A stretch of DNA of 64,000 nucleotides from Hyphomicrobium sp. (GCA_013141015.1 JABFRT010000004.1:62001-126000), one strand, 5' to 3'. Positions 34,184-43,052 are shown, counted from the first letter of the stretch. Program-made: numbers and translations. Notes: a model not told the origin generated them from the letters alone.

Positions 34184-34633
34184 ATGACGCTCGTATCCAA
34201 TCCCAACGGCCTGCTTATCGCGAGTATGCTTTTCGCGCTGAGCGGCATCGCCGTGCTGACCCGGGCCTTCTGGGCCTCGATAGCCGTGGTTCAGTCGGAA
34301 GGCGAAGGGCGGCAACGCAAGAACGAAGCTCTGGTCGCCAGCTGGTTCGGCTTTCCGCTGCTGGGTGCCGCGGCGTTTCTGAGCGGCGTGGCGCAGTTCG
34401 CCACGGCTCCGCTCGGCGCAGGCCTCGCCTGTTTGTTGCTGGCATTGGCCTTTGTGTTACTTCTGTATGCGGCGCTTGAAGGCAATTTCGCCGATGCGTT
34501 GAACGACCGGCGTCAAGCTGTTGTTGAAGCGCAGCGCCGCCCGCTGCTTTCGCCACCGAAGTTGAAAACCGTCGAAGTCCACGACGAGGCCAACGACCTC
34601 GCGGACTCCGTCCGCCACGCCTTGCCGGCTTGA
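34184..34633 (+). CDS. Membrane protein of unknown function (149 aa)
   Basis: I do not recognise a family. Three hydrophobic segments are visible (about residues 9-29, 47-66 and 73-92), followed by a charged, Arg/Glu-rich cytoplasmic tail of about 50 residues. The ATG at 34184 is fixed by a strong GGAGGTGAT Shine-Dalgarno eight bases before it; the frame is open upstream to 33917 but that part is Cys/Pro-rich and unlikely to be coding. It is on the same strand as hemA, 282 bp downstream, and converges on the histidine kinase. Confidence 0.7.
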   Translation: MTLVSNPNGLLIASMLFALSGIAVLTRAFWASIAVVQSEGEGRQRKNEALVASWFGFPLLGAAAFLSGVAQFATAPLGAGLACLLLALAFVLLLYAALEGNFADALNDRRQAVVEAQRRPLLSPPKLKTVEVHDEANDLADSVRHALPA

Positions 34634-34776
34634 AGCAGCGCATCATCGCCGGCAGCGCGGCCACTTACCATGCAGGCCACGTAGGTGTGCGCCGTTAGCG
34701 TTGCAAGACGGAAAGCTGGCGGCGCGGCTCTATAGGTGCACGTTTGACCGGACTTCGGACCGAGGTTGGACGCGTG

Positions 34777-36297
34777 CTAAACCCGCTCGCCTTCGTCAGC
34801 CGGGGAAGCGTGATGGGGAAGCGTGATAATGAATGCTGTCCCCTTGCCGTGCTCGCTCTTCAGGGCAATCTGGCCACCGTGCAATTCGACGATGCTCTTT
34901 ACGATGGATAGGCCGAGGCCGAGCCGGGTGCCGCCCGAATCGCCGGTGTTCATCGCCGCGCGGTAGAAGCGGTCAAAAATGCGTGCATGGTGCTCGGCCG
35001 CAATGCCATGGCCGGTGTCCGACACCGAAATGATAACGCCCGCGCCGCATGCTGTGCCGCCCGACGCTTTGAGGTCAATTCGGCCGCCTTCAGATGAATG
35101 GGCAATCGCGTTGGCTACGAGATTGCCGAGCGCACGCTGCAACAGTTCGCGATCGGCATTGATGTAGCTGTAGCCGGGACACGTAACGCTGATCGATGCT
35201 CCGGCGGCACTGGCGCTGGCCTCGAAATACTCAGCGATAGTTGCGAGTTCCGTTGCGAGATGCAGCCGCTGAGGGTTTATCGACGCCTGCTTGCTGTCCG
35301 TCCGGGCTAAAAACAGCAGTGCATGCAACAACCGCGTCAAGCGCTCGCATTCTTCAGCATTCGAAGCAACCACGCCACGCAGATCGTCTGCCGTTTCGGC
35401 GCTACTCAAAGCGATTTCGGATTCCAACCGCATCCTGCTGAGGGGCGTGCGCATTTCATGAGCGATGGTGTCGGCGTAGTGCTTCAGCTCCGAGCAGGTC
35501 TGATCAAGCCTTCCAAGCATGCTGTTGAATTGCAGACCGAGACTGTGCAGTTCCGATGGCAGCCCTTCCAGCACAAGCCGCTTGTCGAGGGTCGCACTGT
35601 TGACGGCACTTGCCGCGGCCGCAATGTGCTCTAACGGTTTGAGTTCGCGACGCACGAGCAACCAAGACACGACCGCACTCATCGGCAAAGCTGCGGCGAG
35701 CACCATTCCCAGAAACCGGGTAAACCACGACATACTCTTTTTATCGAGCTTGGTGTCGGTCGCGACTTGAATGATGGCGTCACCTGCATCTGGATGCGCC
35801 GTGACGGGAACGCGAATGCTGAGCGCCCGGTATATCCCGCCATTTCCCGTCTCTATCGATAACCGCTTTGCAGATTCGCGAGGTGCCGCGCTCATATCAG
35901 GGAACAATGACACTGGAAGCACCGCATCCATACCTATGGTCTCTAGCGCAATCGGCTCATGGCGTGAAACGACGCGGATAAAAATCTGCCGCGGCCCCTG
36001 GTTGTCCTCATTCACCTCGTGAGCAATCATGCCCTCGTTCAGCTCTTTGGCCCGCAGAAGTTCAGCCACCGCCGTCATCCGCTTTTCGACGACTTGATCA
36101 TCGGCGTATTGCAGCGCGTGGATTGCCGCCCAATAAAGAATCGTGCTTGCCGCCACGACAAGCGCAAAGGCTGACACAAAAAAGATGGCCATAAGCCGGC
36201 TTGATAATGAGCGCGCCGGCAAATCAGAAGACGTTTGCGATAGATCGCCCGTCAGCAACGCCTGATCGCCAGCCTTTCCGCTCTTACCGGATAACAT
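34777..36297 (-). CDS. Sensor histidine kinase (CusS/heavy-metal type)
   Basis: Membrane sensor kinase of a two-component system. Order: TM1 (about 36-57), a periplasmic sensor region (about 60-190), TM2 (about 193-214), HAMP linker, HisKA domain with phosphoacceptor H280 (IAHEMRTPLSRMR), and HATPase_c with the N box NLVANAIAHS, G1 box SDTGHGI and G2 box GGTRLGLGLSIVKSIVELHGG. The 506-aa layout resembles CusS/CopS-type kinases, but the ligand cannot be read from the sequence. The first 14 bp overlap the end of its regulator gene, so the two are co-translated. Confidence 0.92.
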   Translation of the reverse strand: MLSGKSGKAGDQALLTGDLSQTSSDLPARSLSSRLMAIFFVSAFALVVAASTILYWAAIHALQYADDQVVEKRMTAVAELLRAKELNEGMIAHEVNEDNQGPRQIFIRVVSRHEPIALETIGMDAVLPVSLFPDMSAAPRESAKRLSIETGNGGIYRALSIRVPVTAHPDAGDAIIQVATDTKLDKKSMSWFTRFLGMVLAAALPMSAVVSWLLVRRELKPLEHIAAAASAVNSATLDKRLVLEGLPSELHSLGLQFNSMLGRLDQTCSELKHYADTIAHEMRTPLSRMRLESEIALSSAETADDLRGVVASNAEECERLTRLLHALLFLARTDSKQASINPQRLHLATELATIAEYFEASASAAGASISVTCPGYSYINADRELLQRALGNLVANAIAHSSEGGRIDLKASGGTACGAGVIISVSDTGHGIAAEHHARIFDRFYRAAMNTGDSGGTRLGLGLSIVKSIVELHGGQIALKSEHGKGTAFIITLPHHASPADEGERV

Positions 36298-36949
36298 AGC
36301 CTCGGCCTCGTACCGTCTGGATCAGTTTGCGCGGAAAGGCGTCGTCCATCTTGGCGCGCAGCCGGCGGATGTTGACGTCAACGACGTTGCTGTCGCCTTC
36401 AAAGGACATGTCCCAGACGCGCTCGGAAATGAAACTGCGCGACAGCACCTCGCCCTGGTGACTTAGCAGCAGTTCGAGCAGTTGAAACTCCTTGCTCGAC
36501 AGATCGATGGAGATTTGACCGCGCAACACCTTGTGGCGGCGCGTATCCAGTGTCAGATCGGCAAAAGTCAGTTCGTCGGCCAATGCGGTGGCGCTGCGGC
36601 GCAGGACGGTACGGATGCGCGCCACTAGTTCGGAAAATGCAAATGGCTTGACGATATAGTCGTCGGCGCCGAGCGTCAGACCCTTGACGCGATGGTCGAC
36701 GGAATCGCGGGCCGTCAAAATCAGAATAGGCATCGAGATTCCGAGCCTGCGCATTTGCTTCAACACTTCCCATCCGTCGAGTTTAGGAAGCATGATGTCG
36801 AGAACCATCAAATCAGGCTTCGAGGAGACCGCAAGTTCAAGACCATCTTCACCGTTGTTGCACGTATCGACGACAAATCCTTCCTGCGTTAAGCCCTTTG
36901 ACATAAGCGACGCCGCTTTGGCGTCGTCTTCGATGACGAGTATTTTCAT
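36284..36949 (-). CDS. OmpR/CusR-family response regulator
   Basis: DNA-binding response regulator of 221 aa. The receiver domain (1-115) has the acidic pocket E7/D8/D9, phosphoacceptor D51 (VLDIMLPKLDGWEVL) and K101-region lysine (DDYIVKPFAFSELVARI). The C-terminal winged helix (about 125-221) ends in VDVNIRRLRAKMDDAFPRKLIQTVRGRGYVIR. It precedes and overlaps its kinase gene. Target genes are unknown. The 190-bp region upstream contains two inverted repeats that may be its operator. Confidence 0.95.
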   Translation of the reverse strand: MKILVIEDDAKAASLMSKGLTQEGFVVDTCNNGEDGLELAVSSKPDLMVLDIMLPKLDGWEVLKQMRRLGISMPILILTARDSVDHRVKGLTLGADDYIVKPFAFSELVARIRTVLRRSATALADELTFADLTLDTRRHKVLRGQISIDLSSKEFQLLELLLSHQGEVLSRSFISERVWDMSFEGDSNVVDVNIRRLRAKMDDAFPRKLIQTVRGRGYVIR

Positions 36950-37090
36950 TCCCAGCGTCTCCCAACCCCGTTGAGCTTGTTACGGCGCGCCCAACTTTTT
37001 CGTTTTTCGTCTATGACAGAAGTGACATTCCAACGCGGTTTGACTGTCCTTCTTTATCTGTTGTTCAGAATCTTTATCACGCCTCTGCCC

Positions 37091-37126
37091 ATATCGGCGA
37101 GGCCGATATCTCACACGAGCGTGTGA
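37091..37126. repeat. Two adjacent inverted repeats between trhO and the response regulator
   Basis: First repeat: ATATCGGC-GAG-GCCGATAT (37091-37109), an 8-bp perfect stem. Second: TCACACG-AG-CGTGTGA (37111-37126), a 7-bp perfect stem. They are one base apart, just after the trhO stop and 142 bp or more upstream of the regulator ATG. No T tract follows on the minus strand. Confidence 0.55.
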
Positions 37127-37143
37127 AACCTGCGCGTTTCAGC

Positions 37144-37953
37144 TCACTGTGCGGTGCAGTTGGGACACGCAGCTGTGGCATCCGCTGCAGCAGCGGACCG
37201 GCGCACCGGATAACCACAGCGCGGGCACTTCTGGTATGAGCCCGGCTTCACGCCATGTTCAAGCGCAACGCGCTCATCGAAGATGAAGCATTCGCCCTGC
37301 CATAAGCTCTCGGCTTCAGGAACGACTTCGAGATATTTAAGGATGCCGCCTTCAAGGTGATAGACTTCATCAAAGCCCTGAGCGCGCAAATATGCGGTGG
37401 ATTTCTCGCAGCGGATTCCGCCCGTGCAAAACATCGCAACGCGCCTGTGCCGCGACGGATCGAGCGTTTCGTCTACGAATTTTGCGAACTGGCGGAAGGT
37501 CTGTGTCTTAGGATCAACGGCGCCGCGGAATGTGCCAATGTCGAATTCGTAAGAATTGCGCGTATCAACGACCAGTACGTCGGGCTGCTCAATGAGCGCA
37601 TTCCACTGTTGCGGCGGAACATAGGTGCCCGCACCTTTCGCTGGGTTTACCTCAGGATGACCGAAAGTGACGATTTCAGGTTTCACCTTGACCTTGAAGC
37701 GGCCGAACGGATGCGCATCCGCATAAGATTCTTTCGAGATCAAATCACTGAACCGGGAGTCGGCGCGAAGCCACCCGAGCAATGCAGCAATCCCGTCCGC
37801 TGTGCCAGAAACGGTGGAGTTGATGCCTTCGTGAGCGACGAGAATTGTTCCCTTGATGCCATGCTGACAGCCAATCGCTGCAACCTCGGCCTTCAAGGTT
37901 TCTGGATCATCAATGGCGACGAATTTGTAGAAGGCGGAAATGGTGATGCGCAT
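37144..37953 (-). CDS. trhO: tRNA uridine(34) hydroxylase TrhO (rhodanese-like)
   Basis: Oxygen-dependent enzyme that makes 5-hydroxyuridine at position 34 of tRNA (YceA family). The 269-aa protein has an N-terminal ferredoxin-like part, the rhodanese domain (about 120-220) with catalytic C176 in FCTGGIRCEKS, and a C-terminal tail with two CxxC pairs (KCPRCGYP and ACPNCTAQ) that probably bind zinc. Stand-alone gene between the secreted 80-aa gene and the response regulator. Confidence 0.93.
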   Translation of the reverse strand: MRITISAFYKFVAIDDPETLKAEVAAIGCQHGIKGTILVAHEGINSTVSGTADGIAALLGWLRADSRFSDLISKESYADAHPFGRFKVKVKPEIVTFGHPEVNPAKGAGTYVPPQQWNALIEQPDVLVVDTRNSYEFDIGTFRGAVDPKTQTFRQFAKFVDETLDPSRHRRVAMFCTGGIRCEKSTAYLRAQGFDEVYHLEGGILKYLEVVPEAESLWQGECFIFDERVALEHGVKPGSYQKCPRCGYPVRRSAAAADATAACPNCTAQ

Positions 37954-38058
37954 GGACTAATTTTCAAATACCACACCACGCCGCGTCAAGAGGGCCGGAC
38001 AACGGCCGGAAAGATCGATGTGCGACCGTTTCGACCTTTGCGCCGTCATACATGCGGC

Positions 38059-38301
38059 TTAGCGGCAGGTATCGGACACTGCCGATTGCAGCTTGGCCGT
38101 GCATTTGAATTTCGAACTGCAATAGACACGTTCAAGTTTTGAATACGACATGATGCCGGTGCCGGCCGGACAGCGGACGATCATTTCGACAATCGGACCA
38201 CGGTCCGTATATGCCTCAATCACACCGTTGCGTTTCAAAAAAGCCGGGTAGTCGGAATATATTGCCGTCAACGCAAGACCGGCAGCGGCCAGCTTAATCA
38301 T
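38059..38301 (-). CDS. Small protein with N-terminal hydrophobic segment (80 aa)
   Basis: Not recognised. The ATG at 38301 has AGGAGA eight bases upstream and gives 80 residues. Residues 1-14 (MIKLAAAGLALTAI) form a short hydrophobic start that could be a signal peptide or anchor. Four cysteines follow (RCPAG, YCSSKFKC, DTCR), so a disulfide-bonded exported protein is plausible. No operon partner: trhO is 105 bp away. Confidence 0.6.
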   Translation of the reverse strand: MIKLAAAGLALTAIYSDYPAFLKRNGVIEAYTDRGPIVEMIVRCPAGTGIMSYSKLERVYCSSKFKCTAKLQSAVSDTCR

Positions 38302-38580
38302 TGCATTCTCCTGCCTCTCATCGGTCCGCGCAAAGCGGTCCCAAGGGGCCATGCAAAGCAAGTTGCCTGCCAACATTCGAAAAATTATCAGGCCGTGTTA
38401 AGGCTAATGGAAATCTAATTTTGCCGTTGCCGCGACGTGCCGCTGTTGAGAATGTGGCAGCGGCAATTACCGGTCATTGCGCACATCTTCTGTGTCAAAC
38501 CGTCATGATCGCTCGGAGATGTAAACAGCGATTGAGTAACAAATGGACAGTAGCAATTGAAAGCATCGGCTTCACTGTCA

Positions 38581-39102
38581 ATGGTCCACGTTGTGCTAAA
38601 CTCAAACGTCATTTTTATCGCGCCTTGTACGCTGGCATTTGTGCGCATGTCCGGACCGTACCCGGAGGCATCGCTTGCCGCATGGAATATGCTGCTCGAT
38701 TGGCTTGCCGACCGGCGCCATAAGGTGATCGGCGAACACGGCATTGGCATTGCGCACGATGACCCGCGAACCACGCCGCACGAACATCTGCGCTATGATG
38801 CGTGCATACGCAAACCCGCAACCTTCGCCCCTCAGGACAGCACGGTCGTGCGCATCCAGCAGTTCAATGGTGGCGCCTTCTTCAAGACGCGCCATGTCGG
38901 CAGTTACGGGGCACTCGGCAACATCGTGTCGCAGGCGCGCGACGAACTCGTGCCCCGGCAGGGCCTCATCCACGACCTGTCACGGCCAGTGCTCACAATA
39001 AACTACTCGTACCCGGCGCAGACGCCACCTGGCCAGCAGATCGCCGATGTCTGCATCCCTGTCTTGCCCGACCGGCGGCTGGTGGTCCGCGACCAAATTT
39101 AA
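38581..39102 (+). CDS. Stand-alone GyrI-like (AraC effector-binding) domain protein
   Basis: The sequence fits the GyrI/SbmC small-molecule-binding domain, which in many proteins is attached to an AraC-type helix-turn-helix. Visible family-like blocks are FVRMSGPYPEASLAAWNML near the N-terminus, HEHLRYDACI in the middle, and ADVCIPVLP at the end. From the ATG at 38581 it is 173 aa. No helix-turn-helix precedes it: the frame has a stop at 38551-38553. It is therefore a free effector-binding protein or a remnant of an AraC regulator. Neighbours are unrelated. Confidence 0.7.
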   Translation: MVHVVLNSNVIFIAPCTLAFVRMSGPYPEASLAAWNMLLDWLADRRHKVIGEHGIGIAHDDPRTTPHEHLRYDACIRKPATFAPQDSTVVRIQQFNGGAFFKTRHVGSYGALGNIVSQARDELVPRQGLIHDLSRPVLTINYSYPAQTPPGQQIADVCIPVLPDRRLVVRDQI

Positions 39103-39194
39103 GCGAGCCGGGACGCTTCGCCGCAAGGCGCACGAAGTGGCTGCCACCCACCGCACGGCGGGACATCAGACCGGAGCCATTTGAAATAGGCAAA

Positions 39195-39270
39195 TGGTGC
39201 CCAGGGCCGGAATTGAACCAGCGACACTGCGATTTTCAATCGCATGCTCTACCAACTGAGCTACCTGGGC
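39195..39270 (-). tRNA. tRNA-Phe (GAA)
   Basis: On the minus strand the 76-nt gene begins GCCCAGGTAGCTCAGTTGG and ends in an encoded CCA. The acceptor stem GCCCAGG/CCTGGGC is perfect, the D arm is AGCTCAGTTGGTAGAGC, the anticodon loop is TTGAAAA with anticodon GAA, and the T arm has GGTTCAATTCC. A short hairpin (CCATTTG-N7-CAAATGG, 39177-39197) overlaps the CCA end and could mark the 3' end of the transcript. Confidence 0.97.
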
Positions 39271-39366
39271 GCGCTTTCAGGGGACGACGCCAACCCAAAG
39301 CACGGGTCTTATAGGGGGGCTGCCGCCGGCTTGCAAGCACTAGAAACGACGCGCCCAAAATCCGCG

Positions 39367-39582
39367 TCAGTGGGCCTCGCCGTCGTCGTTTTGCCCTGGT
39401 TTTGCGAGGCCTTCGCTGTCGTCACCGTTCTCCGAGCCGGGGATCGTATAGGAATCCTTGAACCACTTGCCCAGATCAATGTCGGCGCACCGCTTCGAAC
39501 AGAACGGCCGGTAGGCGTCAACCGCCGCTGACTTGCAGATAGGACAGGGGCGTACCTTGGGCTCTCTTGCCGGCTCGGACAT
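39367..39582 (-). CDS. yacG: DNA gyrase inhibitor/zinc-binding protein YacG
   Basis: Small zinc protein; in E. coli YacG inhibits gyrase. The 71-aa product has the CPIC...CSKRC four-cysteine zinc site and the family tail [14 protein letters not shown]. Its ATG shares one base with the maf stop (TGATG), so it is translated together with maf. An acidic, Gly/Asp-rich C-terminus follows the core. Confidence 0.92.
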   Translation of the reverse strand: MSEPAREPKVRPCPICKSAAVDAYRPFCSKRCADIDLGKWFKDSYTIPGSENGDDSEGLAKPGQNDDGEAH

Positions 39583-40331
39583 CAGTCGCGATCCACTTCG
39601 GCAAATTTCATCCAGTTGTACTGAATGGGGAAGCCTTCTCCATTGAGCATGCCAACCACTTCCGTGACTGGCAATCCGACCACGTTGGTATAGGAGCCTT
39701 TGATCCGTTGAACGAAGCACCCGGCCAGACCCTGGATGGCATAGCCGCCGGCCTTGCCGCGCCATTCACGCGAGGCGATGTAGGATTCAATTTCCGAACG
39801 GGTCAGATGGCGGAAGCGCACCTGCGTATCGACGATTTTGGTGCGGACTTTGTCGTCGGGGGTGATCAGGCAAACCGACGTCAGCACCATGTGCGAACGG
39901 CCAGACAACAACTGAAGCGACGCCATCGCCTCTTCGACATGTGCCGGCTTCATCAGAATTTTGCGGCCGACGGCAACGACCGTATCGGCCGCCAGCACAA
40001 ACGAATCCGCCAAATCGGCATCATTGGAAATCTGGTCGCGCGCTGCTTCGGCTTTGCTGCGCGCCAACCGGGTGACCAGAACGCGCGGCATCTCTCCACG
40101 CTTTGCCGATTCATCAATCGAGGCCGGGCGCAACGCGTCGGGGGTGATGCCGACTTGCGATAACAGCGTCATGCGGCGAGGACTGGCGCTGGCGAGCACA
40201 AGGCGGGGCCGCTCGATCTCCCCCTTAACCGCTACCCGCTCCCGCGCCATCGACCGGCGCAGCGTTTCGCGGCTTGGCGGATCATTGCGCGTCAGTGATG
40301 GCAAAAACTGAGCTTTGAGGCTCGAAATCAT
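39582..40331 (-). CDS. maf: Maf-family nucleotide pyrophosphatase
   Basis: Nucleoside triphosphate pyrophosphatase of the Maf house-cleaning family, acting on dTTP/UTP-like or modified nucleotides. The core begins with [14 protein letters not shown] (about residues 45-58) and has the catalytic aspartate block [14 protein letters not shown] and the C-terminal [26 protein letters not shown]. The ATG at 40331 has AAGGAAGAG just upstream, yet it gives about 42 residues before the usual Maf start, longer than typical. Start at 40250 is an alternative. Followed directly by yacG. Confidence 0.9.
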   Translation of the reverse strand: MISSLKAQFLPSLTRNDPPSRETLRRSMARERVAVKGEIERPRLVLASASPRRMTLLSQVGITPDALRPASIDESAKRGEMPRVLVTRLARSKAEAARDQISNDADLADSFVLAADTVVAVGRKILMKPAHVEEAMASLQLLSGRSHMVLTSVCLITPDDKVRTKIVDTQVRFRHLTRSEIESYIASREWRGKAGGYAIQGLAGCFVQRIKGSYTNVVGLPVTEVVGMLNGEGFPIQYNWMKFAEVDRD

Positions 40332-40555
40332 AGCTCTTCCTTATGGCCGCTGACGGCCGATCTATACCCACTGCCGCCCAGATGGCGGGCTTGAAGACAG
40401 ACAATGGCGCACCGGCTGGGACAAAAGCAAGGCCTGAGGCGAAGTGACAGCGCCGGGCCTGCTCGCCCCGCATCCAACTCCGCAGGCGCGTTGCAGCCGC
40501 TCCCGAAACAGGGCATTACTGACGGCAGATTTGCTATTCATTTTGCAGGCCGCCC

Positions 40556-41254
40556 ATGCTGTCGAAGTCCGAAGCTGCCGACCTCCTCGCACGCCTGCCG
40601 TTGTTTGGCGCGCTCGACGCCGCCGGGCGGGCTGCGGTCGCCCAAGAACTGCGCGAAGTGAACTTCGACGCTGGCCAGATCATCTTTTCGCGCGGCGACG
40701 CGGGCGCCGACTTGTACATCGTCGCCAAGGGCCGGGTGCGGTTGTCGGTGCTGACCGCCGATGGCAAGGAATTCTCGTTCGCTCACGCCGAAGCACCATC
40801 CGTATTTGGCGAACTTGCCGTGTTCGATGGCCGACCGCGCTCGGCGGATGCGACGGCCGTCGGCAAAGTTCAAGCCCTCTCGCTCTCGAAAGCCGCGTTT
40901 GGCCGATTGCTCGCCACCACTCCGGCCGTCGCGGAAGCGGCAATCCGCTTTCTCTCGGCCCGCTTGAGAGACGCCGACGAACAACTCGAAGCGATTGCGC
41001 TGCATCCCATTGAAGGGCGCCTCGCCCGCTTCTTCCTTGCCGCAGCCCGGCAAAAGGACCCGGCCGGCAAGGCGGAGCGCGTGACGCTGGCAATTCCCAT
41101 TTCGCAAAGTGAACTTGCGCTACTCGTCGGCGCCAGCCGCCCGAAGGTCAATGCGGCGCTGGCGCTGCTTGAGGCCGAAGGCGCGATTGAGCGCAAAGGC
41201 CAGGAGGTTATTTGCGATATCGACGGCCTTAGCGCACTTGCCGGCATGGATTGA
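40556..41254 (+). CDS. Crp/Fnr-family transcriptional regulator
   Basis: A 232-aa regulator with an N-terminal cyclic-nucleotide-binding beta barrel (about 10-125, with GDAGADLYIVAKGRVRLSV and SVFGELAVFDGRPRSADATAV) and a C-terminal winged helix (about 165-220, ISQSELALLVGASRPKVNAALALLEAEGAI). The barrel phosphate-binding block FGELAVFDGRPRSADA resembles cAMP-type proteins (GE...R-SA). No N-terminal Fnr cysteines are present, so it is not an oxygen-sensing Fnr. Four bases downstream starts a class III adenylate cyclase, which could supply its ligand. Confidence 0.92.
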   Translation: MLSKSEAADLLARLPLFGALDAAGRAAVAQELREVNFDAGQIIFSRGDAGADLYIVAKGRVRLSVLTADGKEFSFAHAEAPSVFGELAVFDGRPRSADATAVGKVQALSLSKAAFGRLLATTPAVAEAAIRFLSARLRDADEQLEAIALHPIEGRLARFFLAAARQKDPAGKAERVTLAIPISQSELALLVGASRPKVNAALALLEAEGAIERKGQEVICDIDGLSALAGMD

Positions 41255-41258
41255 GCTG

Positions 41259-42539
41259 ATGCCCTACCGCACGGCCCCGTCACCCGCTGTGCCACCCACG
41301 CGACGGCGCAAGATACTGGACTGGATCGCGGCGCCCGTCGCCCGCGCCTTTCGCGCCATCGCGCTTGCCGGCACCGCCGGATATCCGCCCGATACCGTGC
41401 GGCGCCTGAAAATTCTCAACGTCATTGCCGCGCTGATCGCGCTGACCAACTCGATCTATGCCTTGCAGCTGGCGATCACCGACTACGCGACGATGGAGCC
41501 CGTCGTCTGGCTTAACCTGGTGCTGGCTGCACTGGCGGCATCCGTTCCGTTCGCCCATCGCATCAACGACACAGCTGGCGGCCTTCTGCTGGTCGCCGCG
41601 GAATTGCTGGCGCTCTATGGTTTTACCGCCTACTTCGGCCGCTCCGGCGGAGCGCCGATGCAGTACGTGGTCGCGGCTGCAGCGCCGTTCGTCATCTTCG
41701 GCCTTGAGCGCTTGTGGCTGGTGATCGCCATTGTGGTGACGGCACTGACACTGCACCTTGCTGCCTGGTTTTCGTTCACGCGATCCAATGCGTTGCTGCA
41801 CGTTGACCGGGCCATGCTCGATTCGCTTTACATGCAGGGCGCAATCACCACCTTCGGGTTGATCGCAGCATCCGTTTATTACGCCTTCAGCCTGGCCGAA
41901 CGCGCTAAGGCTGAAACCGATACAGTGCTGCGCAACGTTCTGCCCGACAGCGTCGTCGAGCGGCTCAAATCCAACCCCGATGAAACCATCTTCGACGGCT
42001 TTGCGTCCGCCTCCATATTGTTTGCCGACATCACCGGCTTCGTTGGGCTTGCGCGCACGCTCGGCCCGGAAAAGACAGTTGCGCTGTTGAACCGTCTGGT
42101 CAGCAGCTTTGACGCGCTCGCCCAGCACCACGGCGTTGAAAAAATCAAAACCATCGGTGATGCCTACATGGTCGCGTCCGGCGTGCCGCTGCACCGCCCC
42201 GATCACTTAACGGCGCTGGCGTCTATGGCCCTTGATATGCTGGATGCTGCCAAAGCCGTCGCGGCCGATACCGGCCTGCCGCTCAACATCCGCATCGGCA
42301 TGGCCTCCGGCCCGATGATGGCAGGCGTGATTGGTACGAAAAAATTCAGCTACGACGTGTGGGGTGATCCGGTCAATCTTGCGAGTCGTCTGGAAAGCGC
42401 CAGTGAGCCGGGACGGATTCTCGTTTGCCCATTGTGTTTCGACGCACTTGAGGGGCTCTTCAAATTGGAAAGCCGCGGCAGGATCGACGTCAAGGGCGTC
42501 GGTCAGCAGGAAGCCTGGTATCTGACCGCACGTCTGTAA
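41259..42539 (+). CDS. Class III adenylate cyclase, membrane-anchored
   Basis: The 426-aa protein has an N-terminal region with about six hydrophobic segments (about residues 45-200, ending before LAERAKAETDTVLRNVLPDSVVERL) and a C-terminal cyclase catalytic domain (about 235-420). Metal aspartates are in LFADITGFVGLAR and IGDAYM. Adenine-specifying residues look right for cAMP rather than cGMP: Lys in EKIKTIGDAYM and Asp in YDVWGDPVNLASRLE. The ATG at 41259 starts four bases after the stop of the Crp-like gene. Ligand or signal sensed by the membrane part is unknown. Confidence 0.93.
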   Translation: MPYRTAPSPAVPPTRRRKILDWIAAPVARAFRAIALAGTAGYPPDTVRRLKILNVIAALIALTNSIYALQLAITDYATMEPVVWLNLVLAALAASVPFAHRINDTAGGLLLVAAELLALYGFTAYFGRSGGAPMQYVVAAAAPFVIFGLERLWLVIAIVVTALTLHLAAWFSFTRSNALLHVDRAMLDSLYMQGAITTFGLIAASVYYAFSLAERAKAETDTVLRNVLPDSVVERLKSNPDETIFDGFASASILFADITGFVGLARTLGPEKTVALLNRLVSSFDALAQHHGVEKIKTIGDAYMVASGVPLHRPDHLTALASMALDMLDAAKAVAADTGLPLNIRIGMASGPMMAGVIGTKKFSYDVWGDPVNLASRLESASEPGRILVCPLCFDALEGLFKLESRGRIDVKGVGQQEAWYLTARL

Positions 42540-42546
42540 GGCCGCG

Positions 42547-43044
42547 TCAGCCCTTCCAGTGCAACGCGCACAGCAGCGTGAACAGGCGGCGCGCGGTATC
42601 GGAATCCACCACGATCTTTGGCTGCAAACGATCACGCAAGACTGTGCTGCCTTCGTCGTGCAACCCGCGGCGGCTCACATCGATGGCCTGAATGCGGGCC
42701 GGCGGCGCGCTGCGAACAGCTTCGTAGTACGACTCGCAGACCATGAAATAGTCTTTCATGATCCGCTTCAGCGGCGTCAGCGGCAGCGCGTGCTGTGCGA
42801 CATTGGGGCTATCGCCATTGCCGATGTTGAGCTGCAAGCGATCTTCGCCAATCGACAGATGCAGCGTGTAGGGGCCATGATCGAGGCCTTCGACCGCAAA
42901 CGAATTGCCATCGATAATGTCGAAAATGGCCACTTCGCGCTCATGCTCGATATTGGCGTTGGCGCGGCCGAGCGACTTTTGATCGAGCGTGATCTCCGAC
43001 AACCGGTCGCGGCTTTGTTCGGGGCTGGTTTCGAGCGTATCCAT
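42547..43044 (-). CDS. UPF0262 family protein
   Basis: Conserved alphaproteobacterial protein of unknown function, 165 aa. The core matches the family blocks ITLDQKSLGRANANIEHEREVAIFDI, LHLSIGEDRLQLNI and LKRIMKDYFMVCESYYEAV. I use the ATG at 43044; a TTG four codons earlier would overlap the hisD stop. It follows hisD after 8 bp, an arrangement widely kept in Rhizobiales, so it is probably co-transcribed with hisD. Confidence 0.9.
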   Translation of the reverse strand: MDTLETSPEQSRDRLSEITLDQKSLGRANANIEHEREVAIFDIIDGNSFAVEGLDHGPYTLHLSIGEDRLQLNIGNGDSPNVAQHALPLTPLKRIMKDYFMVCESYYEAVRSAPPARIQAIDVSRRGLHDEGSTVLRDRLQPKIVVDSDTARRLFTLLCALHWKG

Positions 43045-43052
43045 ATCGCAGC

